Shown: positions 1-8,838, numbered from the stretch's first letter. The stretch: 64,000 nucleotides of DNA from Mycobacterium sp. (GCA_025965895.1 JAOPWC010000192.1:50298-114297); one strand, 5' to 3'. Translations and numbers: made by a program. The notes: generated by a model from the letters alone, not told the origin.

Positions 1-170
1 GAGGACCGTCATCGGCGCCGGCGCCGACGCCGTGCGATCACCAGCACGAGCAGCACGACCAGGCTGAGCATCTTCTGAGTCCCGCTGCCCGATGGGCGTC
101 GCGACTGGCTAGGGTGGGGTGCGTCAAGCGCACAGTGGGCGCGGGAACTCGCGACGGTGGCGGGGATGAG

Positions 171-2339
171 ATGACTTATCCGATCCGGACGGCGGATGCG
201 GTGAGCGGCCAGCCGCTTACCCGGGTCGACGGCCCACTCAAGGTGACCGGTGCGGCCCGATATGCCGCAGACAATTCGGTGCCGAAGGTGCTGCACGCGG
301 TGTTGATCTGCAGCACCGTCGCACGCGGCAGCGTCGAACGGGTTGACTCCTCGGCGGCGCTTCAGCACAGGGGCGTGTTGCGCGTGCTCACCGGTTTCGG
401 CGGCGTCGCTTTGCCGTTCGACCCCCGGCAGGTGGCCTTCTTCGGACAACCAGTGGCCGTCGTCGTCGGATCCACGCTGGAGGCCGCCACGCACGGGGCT
501 TCACACGTGAGTGTGCATTATCAAAGCGCGCCGCAGGTGACGAACATCAATTCACCGCAGGCGACCCAGCGGGCCGGCCCTCGCCAGCCCGACTATGCAC
601 GCGGAGATCCCGAGCAAGCGCTCTTGGCGGCCCCAGTCGTCAGCGACGCCCACTACACGATTCCCCGTTATCACCACAACCCGATGGAGCTCCCGTCGAC
701 GATCGCCGCCTGGGACGGTGACCACCTGACGGTGTGGGACAAGACGCAAAGCATCAACGGCGCACAAGAAGCCTTGGCCAAGGCGTTCGGCGTCGCGGTG
801 GACAATGTCCGGGTCATCTGTCCGTTCATCGGCGGCGGATTCGGTAGCGCCGGAAGCACGTGGCCGCATCAGATTCTGGCGGCGTTCGCTGCTCGGCAGC
901 TGGGTCAACCGGTCAAGCTCGTGCTGACTCGCAAGCAGATGTACAGCGGCATCGGCTACCGGCCAACGAGCAGGCAGCGGTTGGCGATCGGGGCGGATCG
1001 CTCCGGGGCCATCACCGCGATGATCCACGAGGGCCACACCGAGTCCGCCCGCTACCAATTGTTCGAGGACAGCATCACCGGCCCGGCCAAGTTCCTGTAC
1101 AACTGTCCCAACATGCGCTCGACCTACCGGGTCGTGCCGCTTGACGTCAACCTGCCGTGCCCCATGCGTGGCCCCGGCGCGACGCCGGGCACGTTCGTCC
1201 TCGAATCCGGCGTCGACGATCTTGCTCACCGGCTGGGGATGGACCCCATCGAGCTGCGGCTGCGCAACGAGCCCGACCACGACCAAGCCACAGGTATGCC
1301 GTTCTCGACGCGGCGCCTCACCGACTGCCTCACCCAGGGCGCCGCCCGTTTCGGCTGGTCCGCGCGGCATCCAATCCCCCGTGCTGTGCGCGACGGTGAC
1401 GAACTGGTCGGCATCGGCGTGGCGGCCGCGGGCTACCACACCAACCGCAGCGAGGCCGACGCGCTGGTGCGGATCAACGCCGACGGGACGGCCGACGTGT
1501 GCAGCGCGACCAGCGACATGGGCCCGGGAACCTACACGTCGATGACACAGGTCGCCGCCGACGCGCTCGGCCTGCCGGTACCCGTGGTCCGGTTCGCTCT
1601 CGGCGACAGCCGCTATCCCAAGGCGCCGTCGCATTCTGGTTCGCGGACCATGGCAAGCGTGGGCTCGGCGGTCTTCACTGCGGCAACCGCACTGCGCGAC
1701 AGGTTCATCCGGACTGCGGTGGTTGATCCCGGCTCACCGCTGAGCGGAGCCGCCCCGCAGGGCGTGGCGGTCGCCGACGGCAGAATGTTCCGTACCGACG
1801 ATCCCGCCCGCGGGGAGACGTACCAGGAGCTGCTGCGTCGCCGGGGCTGGCCCGGCCTCGACATCCGGCAGACGTGGACTCCGGGCGATGCCGACAAGCG
1901 CTTCTCGATGTACGCCTACGGTGCGGTGTTCGCGGAAGTCGGCGTGGACGAGTTACTCGGCCACGCCCGCGTCCGGCGCATCTTCGGCTGCTATGACGCG
2001 GGCCGCATCATCAATCCCAAACTGGCTCACAGCCAGGCCATCGGGGCCATGGTGATGGGCCTCGGGATGGCAACCCTCGAGGGCACCCATGTGGACTACC
2101 GCGACGGGCGTGTCGTCAACGCAAACATGTCGGACTATCCCGTCCCGGTCAACGCCGACGTCCCCGCTTTGGATGCCATGTTCCTTGCGGGTGAGGACGC
2201 GATTGCCGACCCCATCGGAGTCAAAGGCCTCGGCGAACTCGTCATCGTCGCCGTGCCCCCAGCCGTTGGCAACGCAGTCTTCAACGCCACCGGCAAACGC
2301 ATCACCGAACTGCCCATCACATTGGACAAGTTGCTCTGA
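171..2339 (+). CDS. Xanthine dehydrogenase/aldehyde oxidase-family molybdopterin-binding (large) subunit
   Basis: This 722-residue protein is the molybdenum-cofactor subunit of a xanthine dehydrogenase/CO dehydrogenase/aldehyde oxidase-type hydroxylase, which oxidises aldehydes or N-heterocycles. The N-terminus has the typical opening RVDGPLKVTGAARYAAD. Later come the cofactor-domain landmarks FIGGGFGSAG, PMRGPGATPGTFVLES and, near the C-terminus, GVKGLGELVIVAVPPAVGNA, so both the a/b-hammerhead and the MoCo-binding domains are present. The length is usual for stand-alone large subunits. The reading frame is open back to base 3, but the ATG at 171 gives the conserved family N-terminus; an ATG at 114 would add 19 unconvincing residues. 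The partner FAD and [2Fe-2S] subunits are not downstream. They may lie left of the window, but no coding end is visible in bases 1-170. The substrate cannot be told from sequence. Confidence 0.88.
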   Translation: MTYPIRTADAVSGQPLTRVDGPLKVTGAARYAADNSVPKVLHAVLICSTVARGSVERVDSSAALQHRGVLRVLTGFGGVALPFDPRQVAFFGQPVAVVVGSTLEAATHGASHVSVHYQSAPQVTNINSPQATQRAGPRQPDYARGDPEQALLAAPVVSDAHYTIPRYHHNPMELPSTIAAWDGDHLTVWDKTQSINGAQEALAKAFGVAVDNVRVICPFIGGGFGSAGSTWPHQILAAFAARQLGQPVKLVLTRKQMYSGIGYRPTSRQRLAIGADRSGAITAMIHEGHTESARYQLFEDSITGPAKFLYNCPNMRSTYRVVPLDVNLPCPMRGPGATPGTFVLESGVDDLAHRLGMDPIELRLRNEPDHDQATGMPFSTRRLTDCLTQGAARFGWSARHPIPRAVRDGDELVGIGVAAAGYHTNRSEADALVRINADGTADVCSATSDMGPGTYTSMTQVAADALGLPVPVVRFALGDSRYPKAPSHSGSRTMASVGSAVFTAATALRDRFIRTAVVDPGSPLSGAAPQGVAVADGRMFRTDDPARGETYQELLRRRGWPGLDIRQTWTPGDADKRFSMYAYGAVFAEVGVDELLGHARVRRIFGCYDAGRIINPKLAHSQAIGAMVMGLGMATLEGTHVDYRDGRVVNANMSDYPVPVNADVPALDAMFLAGEDAIADPIGVKGLGELVIVAVPPAVGNAVFNATGKRITELPITLDKLL

Positions 2340-2344
2340 GCGGG

Positions 2345-2791
2345 TTAGCGGCCTTGTTGAGGTCCTCCCGGGCTGCCGAAACGACCAGGGCCGGGTTGGT
2401 AGGTTGGCGAGACGGTAACGGTTTGCGTTGACGTCTGTACCGACGTCTGGGTATCCGTCTGCGTGGCCGTCAGGGTATCGGTTTGGGTTGCGGTGTCGGT
2501 GCTGGGTGGGCCGCTGCCCGGTGCCGCGGGTGCCGTGGGTGGCGCGGGTGCACCACCGCCACCACCGTGAGAGCGGTGCGAGCCACCCGAACTCGCGGGA
2601 GAGGTGGTCGTGGTGGTGGTGGTGGTGGTTGTCGTGGTCGGCGTCGTCTTGCTGCTCGAGCTGCACGCCACTGCCAGCGGCCCCATGGCTATTGCGGCGG
2701 TGAGTCCGAGCAGCGCTGACAAGCGCCGCCATCCACACCCGAGAATGCCCTGTGGAGATGATGGATGAGGTTGCGCACCGGTGCTTGTCAT
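2345..2791 (-). CDS. Thr-rich low-complexity lipoprotein
   Basis: A 148-residue predicted lipoprotein of unknown function. It has an N-terminal hydrophobic segment (about residues 24-41) ending in the lipobox LAVAC, so it should be acylated at Cys and anchored outside the membrane. The mature part is low complexity: a run of twelve Thr, a Ser/Gly/His patch, then Ala/Pro-rich and Thr/Gln-rich stretches with repeated TQTDT-like units. That composition suggests an extended wall-spanning tether rather than an enzyme. The start ATG at 2791 was chosen because it puts the signal sequence near the N-terminus; the frame is open upstream to 3106. It is convergent with the dehydrogenase subunit, its stop lying 6 bases beyond. 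I recognise no family. Confidence 0.65.
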   Translation of the reverse strand: MTSTGAQPHPSSPQGILGCGWRRLSALLGLTAAIAMGPLAVACSSSSKTTPTTTTTTTTTTTTSPASSGGSHRSHGGGGGAPAPPTAPAAPGSGPPSTDTATQTDTLTATQTDTQTSVQTSTQTVTVSPTYQPGPGRFGSPGGPQQGR

Positions 2792-3568
2792 TGAGCGGGG
2801 CCTGCTTTCATCGGTTACCAACTGTGTTTGCTGGTGTGACGTGAGCCGCGTTGGGCCATCAGTCCTGCACTGGAGCAGGTGAGGGCCAACGCAGCGATGT
2901 GGGTTCTCCTCCGGATCGGTTACCTTACACAACTGCGTTAACCCGCTTCCTAGCAACTGGCTGGGAGGGCCTGCTCCGAAAGATCCACGGCGAGAAGGAT
3001 TACCGCTGCAATTCGGGTTGTCGTGGCTTTGCATTCGACCGAGTTGTGCACGCTGTCCATGCCGAGATGCGACCCGACCTGCAGGAAACTGTGCGCAAAG
3101 TCGCATCTGAAATCCAGACAGGCAGCGCGGGGTTCAAAGCAGTGGACGTGCGGATATACCTCGCGGTGATGCTTGCACTGCTCAATGACCGCACCCCAAA
3201 TGCGTTGGGAAAGCGCGAGCGCCGACTCACTCTCGGTCGGCGCGCGGCGCTCGGGAGCTGGCATGCGTCGTGGTGTTCCGGTCCATGGGCTGCCAGTCGT
3301 TGCACCGCCGGGCGAGATCGCCGACGGTCCGTCCCATGCACGGCAGCCGGATCGGCGCGAACAACTACGTTGAGCGGATCTCGACCCGCGGCTGGGCAAC
3401 ACTGCACCTGGGGCCGCACGAGGGCTGGTCAACGAGGGCCGAGCCACCGTCAGTCGCGGTCGTTAGCACCGAACACGTCAAGCCGACCGGGCGGTAGCCA
3501 ACGCGGTACGACCGGGCGGCTAAGGTCATCCAACGACGGTTACCACCTCACCAGAGCAGGAGAACCCG
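2792..3568. other. 777-bp gap without a confident gene
   Basis: Open frames run through this stretch (for example 2851-3801 plus and 2950-3447 minus), but none has a recognisable family, a ribosome site or consistent high-GC third positions. Base composition around 2850-3250 looks less GC-rich than the flanks. A stretch near 3320-3430 on the plus strand reads protein-like (RIGANNYVERISTRGWATLH) but has no start or end that makes sense, so it may be the remnant of a lost gene. Nothing else can be supported here. Confidence 0.4.
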
Positions 3569-3943
3569 ATGCTGCGACGTCACACCTGGACCATGCCGGC
3601 CCTGGCGGCCATCGTCGCGTTCGCGGCTGCCTGCTCGTCGAACTCGACCTCACCCGGGTCGTCGACAACGGCCAGCAGCACCTCGGTGACCAGCAACTCG
3701 ACCCAGCCACAGGCGCACGGCGCGTACGAGCAGTGCCTGGCTGCCCACGGCGTCCCCGCGCCCAGCGGTCGCCCGCAGCCCGGCAACGGCTCGCCGCCTG
3801 AGGGGCCGCCGCCCGGGCCGCCGCCGGAGGGCACGTCCGGGGCCACGCCACCCCCGCCGTCCGGCGTCGACCAAAGCACCTGGGACAACGCGGTCACGGC
3901 GTGCAAGTCGCTGGCGCCGTCACCCCCCGCGGGAAGCCGCTGA
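3569..3943 (+). CDS. Pro-rich secreted lipoprotein
   Basis: A 124-residue predicted lipoprotein of unknown function. The signal peptide (about residues 8-21) ends in the lipobox AFAAAC, so Cys22 is the expected lipidated residue. The mature part opens with a Ser/Thr linker, carries YEQCLAAHGV, has a Pro/Gly-rich middle (GPPPGPPPEG) and ends with DQSTWDNAVTACKSLAPSPP. The two remaining Cys residues could form a disulphide. Ribosome site AGGAG lies 8 to 12 bases before the ATG. The gene stands alone. Short secreted mycobacterial proteins of the form EQCLAAHGVP-(low complexity)-W..A..AC are familiar to me but have no assigned function. Confidence 0.75.
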   Translation: MLRRHTWTMPALAAIVAFAAACSSNSTSPGSSTTASSTSVTSNSTQPQAHGAYEQCLAAHGVPAPSGRPQPGNGSPPEGPPPGPPPEGTSGATPPPPSGVDQSTWDNAVTACKSLAPSPPAGSR

Positions 3944-4067
3944 AAAGTATTCTGCCCTCAGCGGATAGGGCCATTTCTCGCGTTTGTCGGCGGGATTCGC
4001 CGAAGCGATGGCGCAGGCGGGCGTGTCTGAATCCCCTTCGGTATCCGGGTGCGGGACAATCGTCGTC

Positions 4068-4805
4068 ATGGCCATGCCCGCGGTGGAGTTGCTCGTCCGC
4101 GTGGGACTGGCCACCTTGCTCGGCATCGCCATCGGCATAGAACGGCAGTGGCGGGCACGCATGGCAGGGCTACAGACGATGGCGTTGGTGAGCATGGGTG
4201 CCGCGCTGTTTTTGATCCTCGGCGCATACACGTTTCACCGTGAACAGGACCCCACCCGGGTGGCGGCCCAAATCGTCACGGGCATCGGCTTTCTGGGCGC
4301 CGGCGTGATCATGAAGCAAGGTTCGTCGGTGACGGGACTGAACACCGCCGCCACGTTATGGGCGACGGCGGCGGTGGGTGCGCTGGCCGGAGCGTGGATG
4401 TGGCGGGAGGCGATCACCGGCGCGGCGATCATCATCGCGGGCAATGGATTGCTGTTCCCGCTGGCAAAGCGCATGGACCGGGCCCGTACCAAATTCGGAC
4501 GTGACGTTCCCCCCGCGGACTACGTTTTGGAGGTGGAGTGTGACGCGGACGCGGAATCCGCTGTGCGGGCGCTGCTCATCCAGGCGGTTACTCGGGGAGA
4601 CCTGCAGCTGAAGTCCCTGCGGTCCGTCGCCACTGCGATGCCCGATTGGGTACACCTGTCGGCCGAGGTGTCCGCCGCCACACGGGACGACACCGTGATG
4701 GCGGACGCGATGACGTTGATCAGCGTGGAATCCAGCGTCAGGTCTGTGCGGTGGGCGATCCAGAACGAGGGTGCGGCTCAGTGGACCGACAGCCGCAAGG
4801 CCTGA
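4068..4805 (+). CDS. mgtC: MgtC/SapB-family inner-membrane protein
   Basis: A 245-residue MgtC-family membrane protein. In pathogens MgtC supports survival in macrophages and under low Mg2+, and it affects membrane potential and ATP synthase; the role in a free-living mycobacterium is unknown. Family motifs are clear: RMAGLQTMALVSMGAALF, then GIGFLGAGVI and LNTAATLWATAAVGALAG, spread over four to five membrane spans in residues 5-130. A cytoplasmic ACT-like C-terminal domain fills about residues 150-225. The ATG at 4068 (or 4074) fits the family N-terminus; the frame is open to 3984, but the extra residues are not membrane-like. It is convergent with the methyltransferase gene, the two stop codons being adjacent. 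I saw no Mg2+-sensing leader upstream. Confidence 0.87.
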   Translation: MAMPAVELLVRVGLATLLGIAIGIERQWRARMAGLQTMALVSMGAALFLILGAYTFHREQDPTRVAAQIVTGIGFLGAGVIMKQGSSVTGLNTAATLWATAAVGALAGAWMWREAITGAAIIIAGNGLLFPLAKRMDRARTKFGRDVPPADYVLEVECDADAESAVRALLIQAVTRGDLQLKSLRSVATAMPDWVHLSAEVSAATRDDTVMADAMTLISVESSVRSVRWAIQNEGAAQWTDSRKA

Positions 4806-5699
4806 CTACCCGCGCTTCGCGGTGACGAGGCTGACGGACCTGAACATGGAGCCCGCTTGGTCGTCCTTGTCCGGCACTGCGCGACCCAGACGTTTCACGT
4901 AATCGGTCAGCGGTGTGGCGACCGCATCCCATCCGTGCTCGCGCCACCATTCGACGGCGTCTTGGTGCCTCTCGTTGTAGACGAGGTTGAACCACGGGTT
5001 AGGCTCGCCCCCGGCGCGTTCGGCGGCACGCGCAGCTTCGAATTCAGCTGAGTCCATCGGCTTGCCCTCCTCGAGGGCGACATGGCTGCCGGGACCGGCC
5101 AAGGCATCAATACCGGTGTACAGCTGCTCCTGAGCCGCCGCCGGCAGATAGACCAGCAGCCCCTCGGCAAGCCACCCCGACGGCTTGGCAGGTTCAAATC
5201 CGTTCGCCCGCAACGCTTCAGGCCAGTCCTCACGCAAGTCCACCGCAACCTCGCGGCGCTGCGCGGTGGGTGGGTCGCCGTGTTCAGCCAGCACCCTGCG
5301 CTTGAACTCCAGCACCTTGGGCTGGTCAAGCTCGAAAATGACGGTGTTTTCCGACCACGCCAGCCGATACGCCCTGGAGTCAAGGCCCGCAGCCAGCAGC
5401 ACGATCTGCTGCACGCCTGCGTTCGCGACGTCACGGAAATAGTTGTCGAAGTATCGGGTGCGGGCGCCCTGGTAGGTCTGGAAAAACTCGCCGAACTCGG
5501 TTTTGAGCTTGTGGTCGGGCGCGTTGTCGTCAAGGACGCCGGCCCATTCGCCGCCGACTGCTCGGCAGAACACCTCCGCGTAGGGATCGACGGCCAACGG
5601 CTCATCCCGCTGCGCCTCCAACGCACGCGCCGCCGCGACCATCAGTGCGGTCGATCCGACGCTGGTGGTGATGTCCCAGGTGTCTTTATCGCTACGCAC
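4806..5699 (-). CDS. SAM-dependent methyltransferase, LCMT-like mycobacterial family
   Basis: A 297-residue class I methyltransferase of the leucine carboxyl methyltransferase-like family (TIGR00027 type), which is strongly expanded in mycobacteria and annotated as putative S-adenosyl-methionine-dependent methyltransferase. It has the family N-terminus DTWDITTSVGSTALMVAAAR, the region DPYAEVFCRAVGG, the SAM-binding segment IVLLAAGLDSRAYRL and the acidic post-loop VIFELDQPKVLEFK. Length is normal for the family. Substrates of these proteins are unknown. It follows the AI-2E-type transporter gene on the same strand with a 63-base gap, so co-transcription is possible. Confidence 0.9.
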   Translation of the reverse strand: MRSDKDTWDITTSVGSTALMVAAARALEAQRDEPLAVDPYAEVFCRAVGGEWAGVLDDNAPDHKLKTEFGEFFQTYQGARTRYFDNYFRDVANAGVQQIVLLAAGLDSRAYRLAWSENTVIFELDQPKVLEFKRRVLAEHGDPPTAQRREVAVDLREDWPEALRANGFEPAKPSGWLAEGLLVYLPAAAQEQLYTGIDALAGPGSHVALEEGKPMDSAEFEAARAAERAGGEPNPWFNLVYNERHQDAVEWWREHGWDAVATPLTDYVKRLGRAVPDKDDQAGSMFRSVSLVTAKRG

Positions 5700-5762
5700 G
5701 GGACCGACGATACGCGGGCAATCTGGCAGCCCCGGTGCTGCCGCCAGCGCACCTGGCAGCCG

Positions 5763-6962
5763 TCAACTCTGGTCAAGTGTAGGGAAAAGAACCTCCTGCA
5801 CAAGTAACTGGATCGCGGCGGCAATCGGGATCGCGACGAGGGCCCCGACGATCCCCAACAGCGCCCCGCCGACCAGAACGGCGACCAGGGTGGCGACCGC
5901 AGGCACCTCGACTGCCATACCGATGATTTTGGGCACCAGCAGATAGTCCTCGGCCAACCGGAACGCGATGTAGAACGCAAGGGTTGCGATGCTCACCGGC
6001 ACGGACACCGTAAGCGCAACTGCGGCGACGATGATCCCTGCCACCGTCGAGCCGAACGGGATCAGGTCCAACAGCGCGACGAAGATCCCCAGCAGCAGTG
6101 GATAGGGAACTCCGAAGATGATCAGCCAGACGAAGGTGGCCACCCCGGCAATGACGGATATCACGATGTTGCCGATCATGTACGCGCCGACCTTGGCGAA
6201 GATCCGGTCGCCGATGAGGATTGCGCGCGGCCTGCGCGAGCTCGGTACGAAGCGATAGAGCGTCGCGCGAATGTTGGGCATATTGGCAAGGAAGTAGAGG
6301 GTCAGCACAGCGCCGATCACGAGATCAGTCAGAGTGCCGAATACTGTCTTTCCGGCCTTCACGACTGCTGACACAGTGTTTCCGCCGGAACCGTTCATCG
6401 TGTCCGCGATCCGTTGTTGCAGGTGAAAACGCTGGTTGATTCTGCCGATCGCCGACGCGTGGTTTTGCGCCTGCTGCATGTACTGCGGTGCGTGCTCGAT
6501 GAACTGGCGTGCCTGCTCCACGAGCGGCGGTAGCGCCGCTGCCAGCGACCCGACAATGACCGCGCAAGCGACGACAAGGACCACTGCGACCGCAGCCCAA
6601 CGGGGAAACCTGCGGTTGACCAGCCACGACACGGCCGGCTCAAGGCCCAGCGACACAAAGAACGCGACACCGATCAGCAGCAGCATCGACGAGACCAGTA
6701 CCAGGCCGCGGACCACGCCGTACGTCACCGCGACACCGGCCGCAGCAGTCATCCCGAGGAAGAACGGCGATCGCCGGTCAAGCGGAGGCCCCGGCGGGCC
6801 AAGCGGCTGGTCCCCCGAACTCAGCTGAGCGGCAACCCGTTCCGCCTCGGCGATGGGTCCCTCATCGTCGGTATGAGGCTGGCCGACCATCGGGTGATGA
6901 CCATGGCCGGCCTGATCGATTCCCGTCTCGCGGTCAGTTCCTGCCACTAAGCCCGTCTCCAT
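5763..6962 (-). CDS. AI-2E family transporter (PerM/YdiK-type permease)
   Basis: A 399-residue multi-spanning permease of the AI-2E/UPF0118 family, whose members export small molecules or act as Na+/H+ antiporters. After a hydrophilic N-tail of about 70 residues with many His and Gly come paired membrane spans, a central periplasmic helical segment (EQARQFIEHAPQYMQQAQNH), and the diagnostic C-terminal block with GVPYPLLLGIFVALLDLIPFGS followed by more spans. A real autoinducer role is unlikely, as mycobacteria lack the classical AI-2 system. The ATG at 6962 is the only start that includes the acidic tail; a shorter start at MVGQPH is possible. It probably heads a two-gene unit with the downstream methyltransferase. 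Confidence 0.87.
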   Translation of the reverse strand: METGLVAGTDRETGIDQAGHGHHPMVGQPHTDDEGPIAEAERVAAQLSSGDQPLGPPGPPLDRRSPFFLGMTAAAGVAVTYGVVRGLVLVSSMLLLIGVAFFVSLGLEPAVSWLVNRRFPRWAAVAVVLVVACAVIVGSLAAALPPLVEQARQFIEHAPQYMQQAQNHASAIGRINQRFHLQQRIADTMNGSGGNTVSAVVKAGKTVFGTLTDLVIGAVLTLYFLANMPNIRATLYRFVPSSRRPRAILIGDRIFAKVGAYMIGNIVISVIAGVATFVWLIIFGVPYPLLLGIFVALLDLIPFGSTVAGIIVAAVALTVSVPVSIATLAFYIAFRLAEDYLLVPKIIGMAVEVPAVATLVAVLVGGALLGIVGALVAIPIAAAIQLLVQEVLFPTLDQS

Positions 6963-7051
6963 GTCATCAGGCGCACGCCGCCCGTCATTCGCTGCGCGGC
7001 CGAATTCGCCGATCTGCGATTACCCAGGACGAACGGATCTGAATCTGTCGT

Positions 7052-7375
7052 TCAGGATTTCCGGTTCTCGCCCAGCTCCTCGGCGATCGGATTCGGTGGA
7101 ATGTCCTTCGCACTGTCCGCAAGGCGGGGGTGGGTATGGATCCGATGCGCCTCGGCCTTCTCCGCGGGGCTGAGGCGGCCGTCCGCAAGTGGTACCGACG
7201 CCAGCACCTCGGAAAAGTTTGCGTACGTCTCGGGTGGGATCGCCCTCAGCGCGCGGACGGTCTCCTCGTCGCAGCCGTTCTCCACAGCGGTACGCACAAG
7301 ATCGTCCTTAGCAGCGGGGTAGTCCACGTTGTTGAGGCATTCGTGAAGTTGTTTGCGGGTGGTGTAGGCGACCAT
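7052..7375 (-). CDS. DUF2795 domain protein
   Basis: A 107-residue small cytoplasmic protein with a DUF2795 domain in its first half (KQLHECLNNVDYPAAKDDLVRTAVENGCDEETVRALRAIP, residues 8-47). This fold is common in actinobacteria, often in stress-related loci, and its biochemical role is unknown. The C-terminal half is hydrophilic (DGRLSPAEKAEAHRIHTHPRL). The ATG at 7375 is chosen because GGAGG lies just five bases before it; an upstream in-frame ATG at 7408 lacks such a site. Downstream of it, 89 bases away, begins the stop codon region of nothing obvious; upstream lies the peroxidase pseudogene. Confidence 0.82.
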   Translation of the reverse strand: MVAYTTRKQLHECLNNVDYPAAKDDLVRTAVENGCDEETVRALRAIPPETYANFSEVLASVPLADGRLSPAEKAEAHRIHTHPRLADSAKDIPPNPIAEELGENRKS

Positions 7376-7492
7376 GATCCTCCGTTCCGGACCGAATGAG
7401 CTGTCCATGGGATGCCCACCGGTCGGTGTTGCGCAAACTCCTCTCGCCGGCGTTTTGCGAAACGAACATCTCCTGCGCCGTCGGCAGCTGAG

Positions 7493-7917
7493 CTACGTCA
7501 GCAGGGCTCGGCCGAACCAGTCGTTGGCGTCCGCGACGCCGGGCAGCACGAAGAACTATCCGCCGCCGAAAAGTTGAACATAGTCGGTCAGGGTTCGTCG
7601 ACCAGCCGCGTCTGGATGGCTTGAATTGGCGGTGCACGGCTAGCCGTTCCGTCCTTGAAGCCCAACACGTTCCGCGTCGACCCCGGCGGTCGGGGGGCGA
7701 GTTATAACCCTGGATTTCCACCGCACCTGCATGGCGTGGCGAGTGTGCCCGGCGATGTCACGGACAGCGCGGTGCAGGCTGTCGGCGTTATTGGCGCACA
7801 GCTGTATCAGCACATCCCCGTGCATCCATGGCGGGTGGGGAAAGCCGTTGCCGAAACTGTCCGGGTCCACGCGAATCGATGTCCTATTGGGAGTGCGCCC
7901 ACCACGACAGCGGTAGC
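7493..7917 (-). pseudogene. Decayed DyP-type (EfeB-like) haem peroxidase
   Basis: Remnant of a dye-decolorising peroxidase, the haem enzyme that in EfeB form serves iron uptake. Three pieces can be read in different minus-strand frames. The first, 7700-7880, reads WMHGDVLIQLCANNADSLHR and AMQVRWK. The second, about 7640-7690, reads STRNVLGFKDGTAS, the GxxDG family signature. The third, 7493-7625, reads IQTRLVDEP, then DYVQLFGGG, then FFVLPGVADANDWFGRALLT, the typical C-terminus. A TAG at 7556-7558 replaces the Tyr expected in GGGYFF. Frameshifts separate the pieces, and the whole middle domain with the proximal haem-ligand His is missing between GTAS and IQTR. The start and Tat signal are also gone. 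It is clearly not functional. No efeO or efeU is visible nearby. Confidence 0.85.
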
Positions 7918-7927
7918 GAGACGCGAG

Positions 7928-8812
7928 CTAAACCGGCGGCCGGCCGGTCCGCATCCGCCAGTTCAGGTCATACAACAGCACGTTGAACGGGAACTGCCGG
8001 ACGAACCGCGGCGCGAGCTGGTTGACGAACCGCAGCGCGGCGATCAGCCGATCGAAGTCACGCTGCCGTCGATCATCCCAGGGCAGCCGCATCTCGTCTC
8101 GAAAGCGCTGCGGCAGAAAACCGGTCGTGATCAACAGCGCGATGCGCTCTATCGGCGTGCGCGTCCACCGCGGCAGGGGCAACGCGAGCCTGGCCGCGGC
8201 GATGGGATACAAGAACTCCCGGACGGTGTCGTCGATGTGGGTCTTATCCAGCGATGCACGCCAATATTCGTCGAATGCTTCCCGGTTGGGTGGCCAGAGC
8301 TCAGGCGGCACCTGCAACGTCGTGCCGAGCGCCATGCCTTCACGGTAGTGCTGCTCTGCGGTCTGATCGTCCATCTCGCCGACGAACAACCGGTACACGT
8401 CGACCGCGCCCTTGTACAGGCACGCACCGACCCACAGCTGCAGGTCCGGGTCAAATGCGTTGTAGGGCACGGGACTCTCGTCGGTCGAGTACACCTGGGC
8501 GTGCGCGCGGTTGACCGCGGCCCGGAAGGCTTCCTTCTGATCGTCGGTACCGCGAGTCGCGACCGCCAGATACGTGAAGGTCGTCCGCGCCCGCTTGATC
8601 GGGTGCAGGTCGATCCGCCCGCTTTCCACCCGGCTCTCAGCCACGCCGTAACCGACTGCGGGCCGGGCCAGTTGCATGATCACGTTCGCAGGGCCCGCGA
8701 GCAGCGCGATGCCCAACAGGCCGTCGGCCAGCCCGGCCTGCGGACGGCGCCGCGGCCGGCTGGCCGCGGCGACGGGCCGCTCGACATGACCGAGAGGCTC
8801 GCCGAGCGTCAT
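7928..8812 (-). CDS. MpaB/DUF2236-family oxygenase-like protein
   Basis: A 294-residue protein of the DUF2236/MpaB-like family, relatives of latex-clearing protein and the fungal MpaB oxygenase, many of which are b-type haem enzymes. Family features are the region ARTTFTYLAVATRGTDDQ, the hallmark NAFDPDLQLWVGACLYKGAV near residue 130, and a basic-aromatic C-terminal half. The substrate is unknown; mycobacterial members are numerous and often sit beside TetR regulators, as here. The ATG at 8812 is preferred over the upstream in-frame start at 8863 because an AGGGA lies directly before it and the longer form would run into the divergent promoter region. It is transcribed away from the TetR gene that starts at 8892. 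Confidence 0.85.
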   Translation of the reverse strand: MTLGEPLGHVERPVAAASRPRRRPQAGLADGLLGIALLAGPANVIMQLARPAVGYGVAESRVESGRIDLHPIKRARTTFTYLAVATRGTDDQKEAFRAAVNRAHAQVYSTDESPVPYNAFDPDLQLWVGACLYKGAVDVYRLFVGEMDDQTAEQHYREGMALGTTLQVPPELWPPNREAFDEYWRASLDKTHIDDTVREFLYPIAAARLALPLPRWTRTPIERIALLITTGFLPQRFRDEMRLPWDDRRQRDFDRLIAALRFVNQLAPRFVRQFPFNVLLYDLNWRMRTGRPPV

Positions 8813-8838
8813 GGTCCCTCCCTGGCGCGGGATCTGAT

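Noticed and set aside
9..494. Minus-strand frame ending in a hydrophobic stretch plus seven Arg (LSLVVLLVLVIA then RRRRRRR)
   Set aside because: The 20-codon end at 9-71 looks like a membrane tail, but the rest overlaps the dehydrogenase gene antisense and the short form has only a weak ribosome site.
2851..3801. 316-codon open frame on the plus strand
   Set aside because: It overlaps the well-supported lipoprotein gene at 3569-3943, has no ribosome site and turns Arg/Ser-rich, as expected of non-coding high-GC sequence.
5188..5198. GGTTCAAATCC, like a tRNA T-arm
   Set aside because: It lies inside the methyltransferase gene (encoding GFEPA on the minus strand), and no acceptor or anticodon stems surround it.
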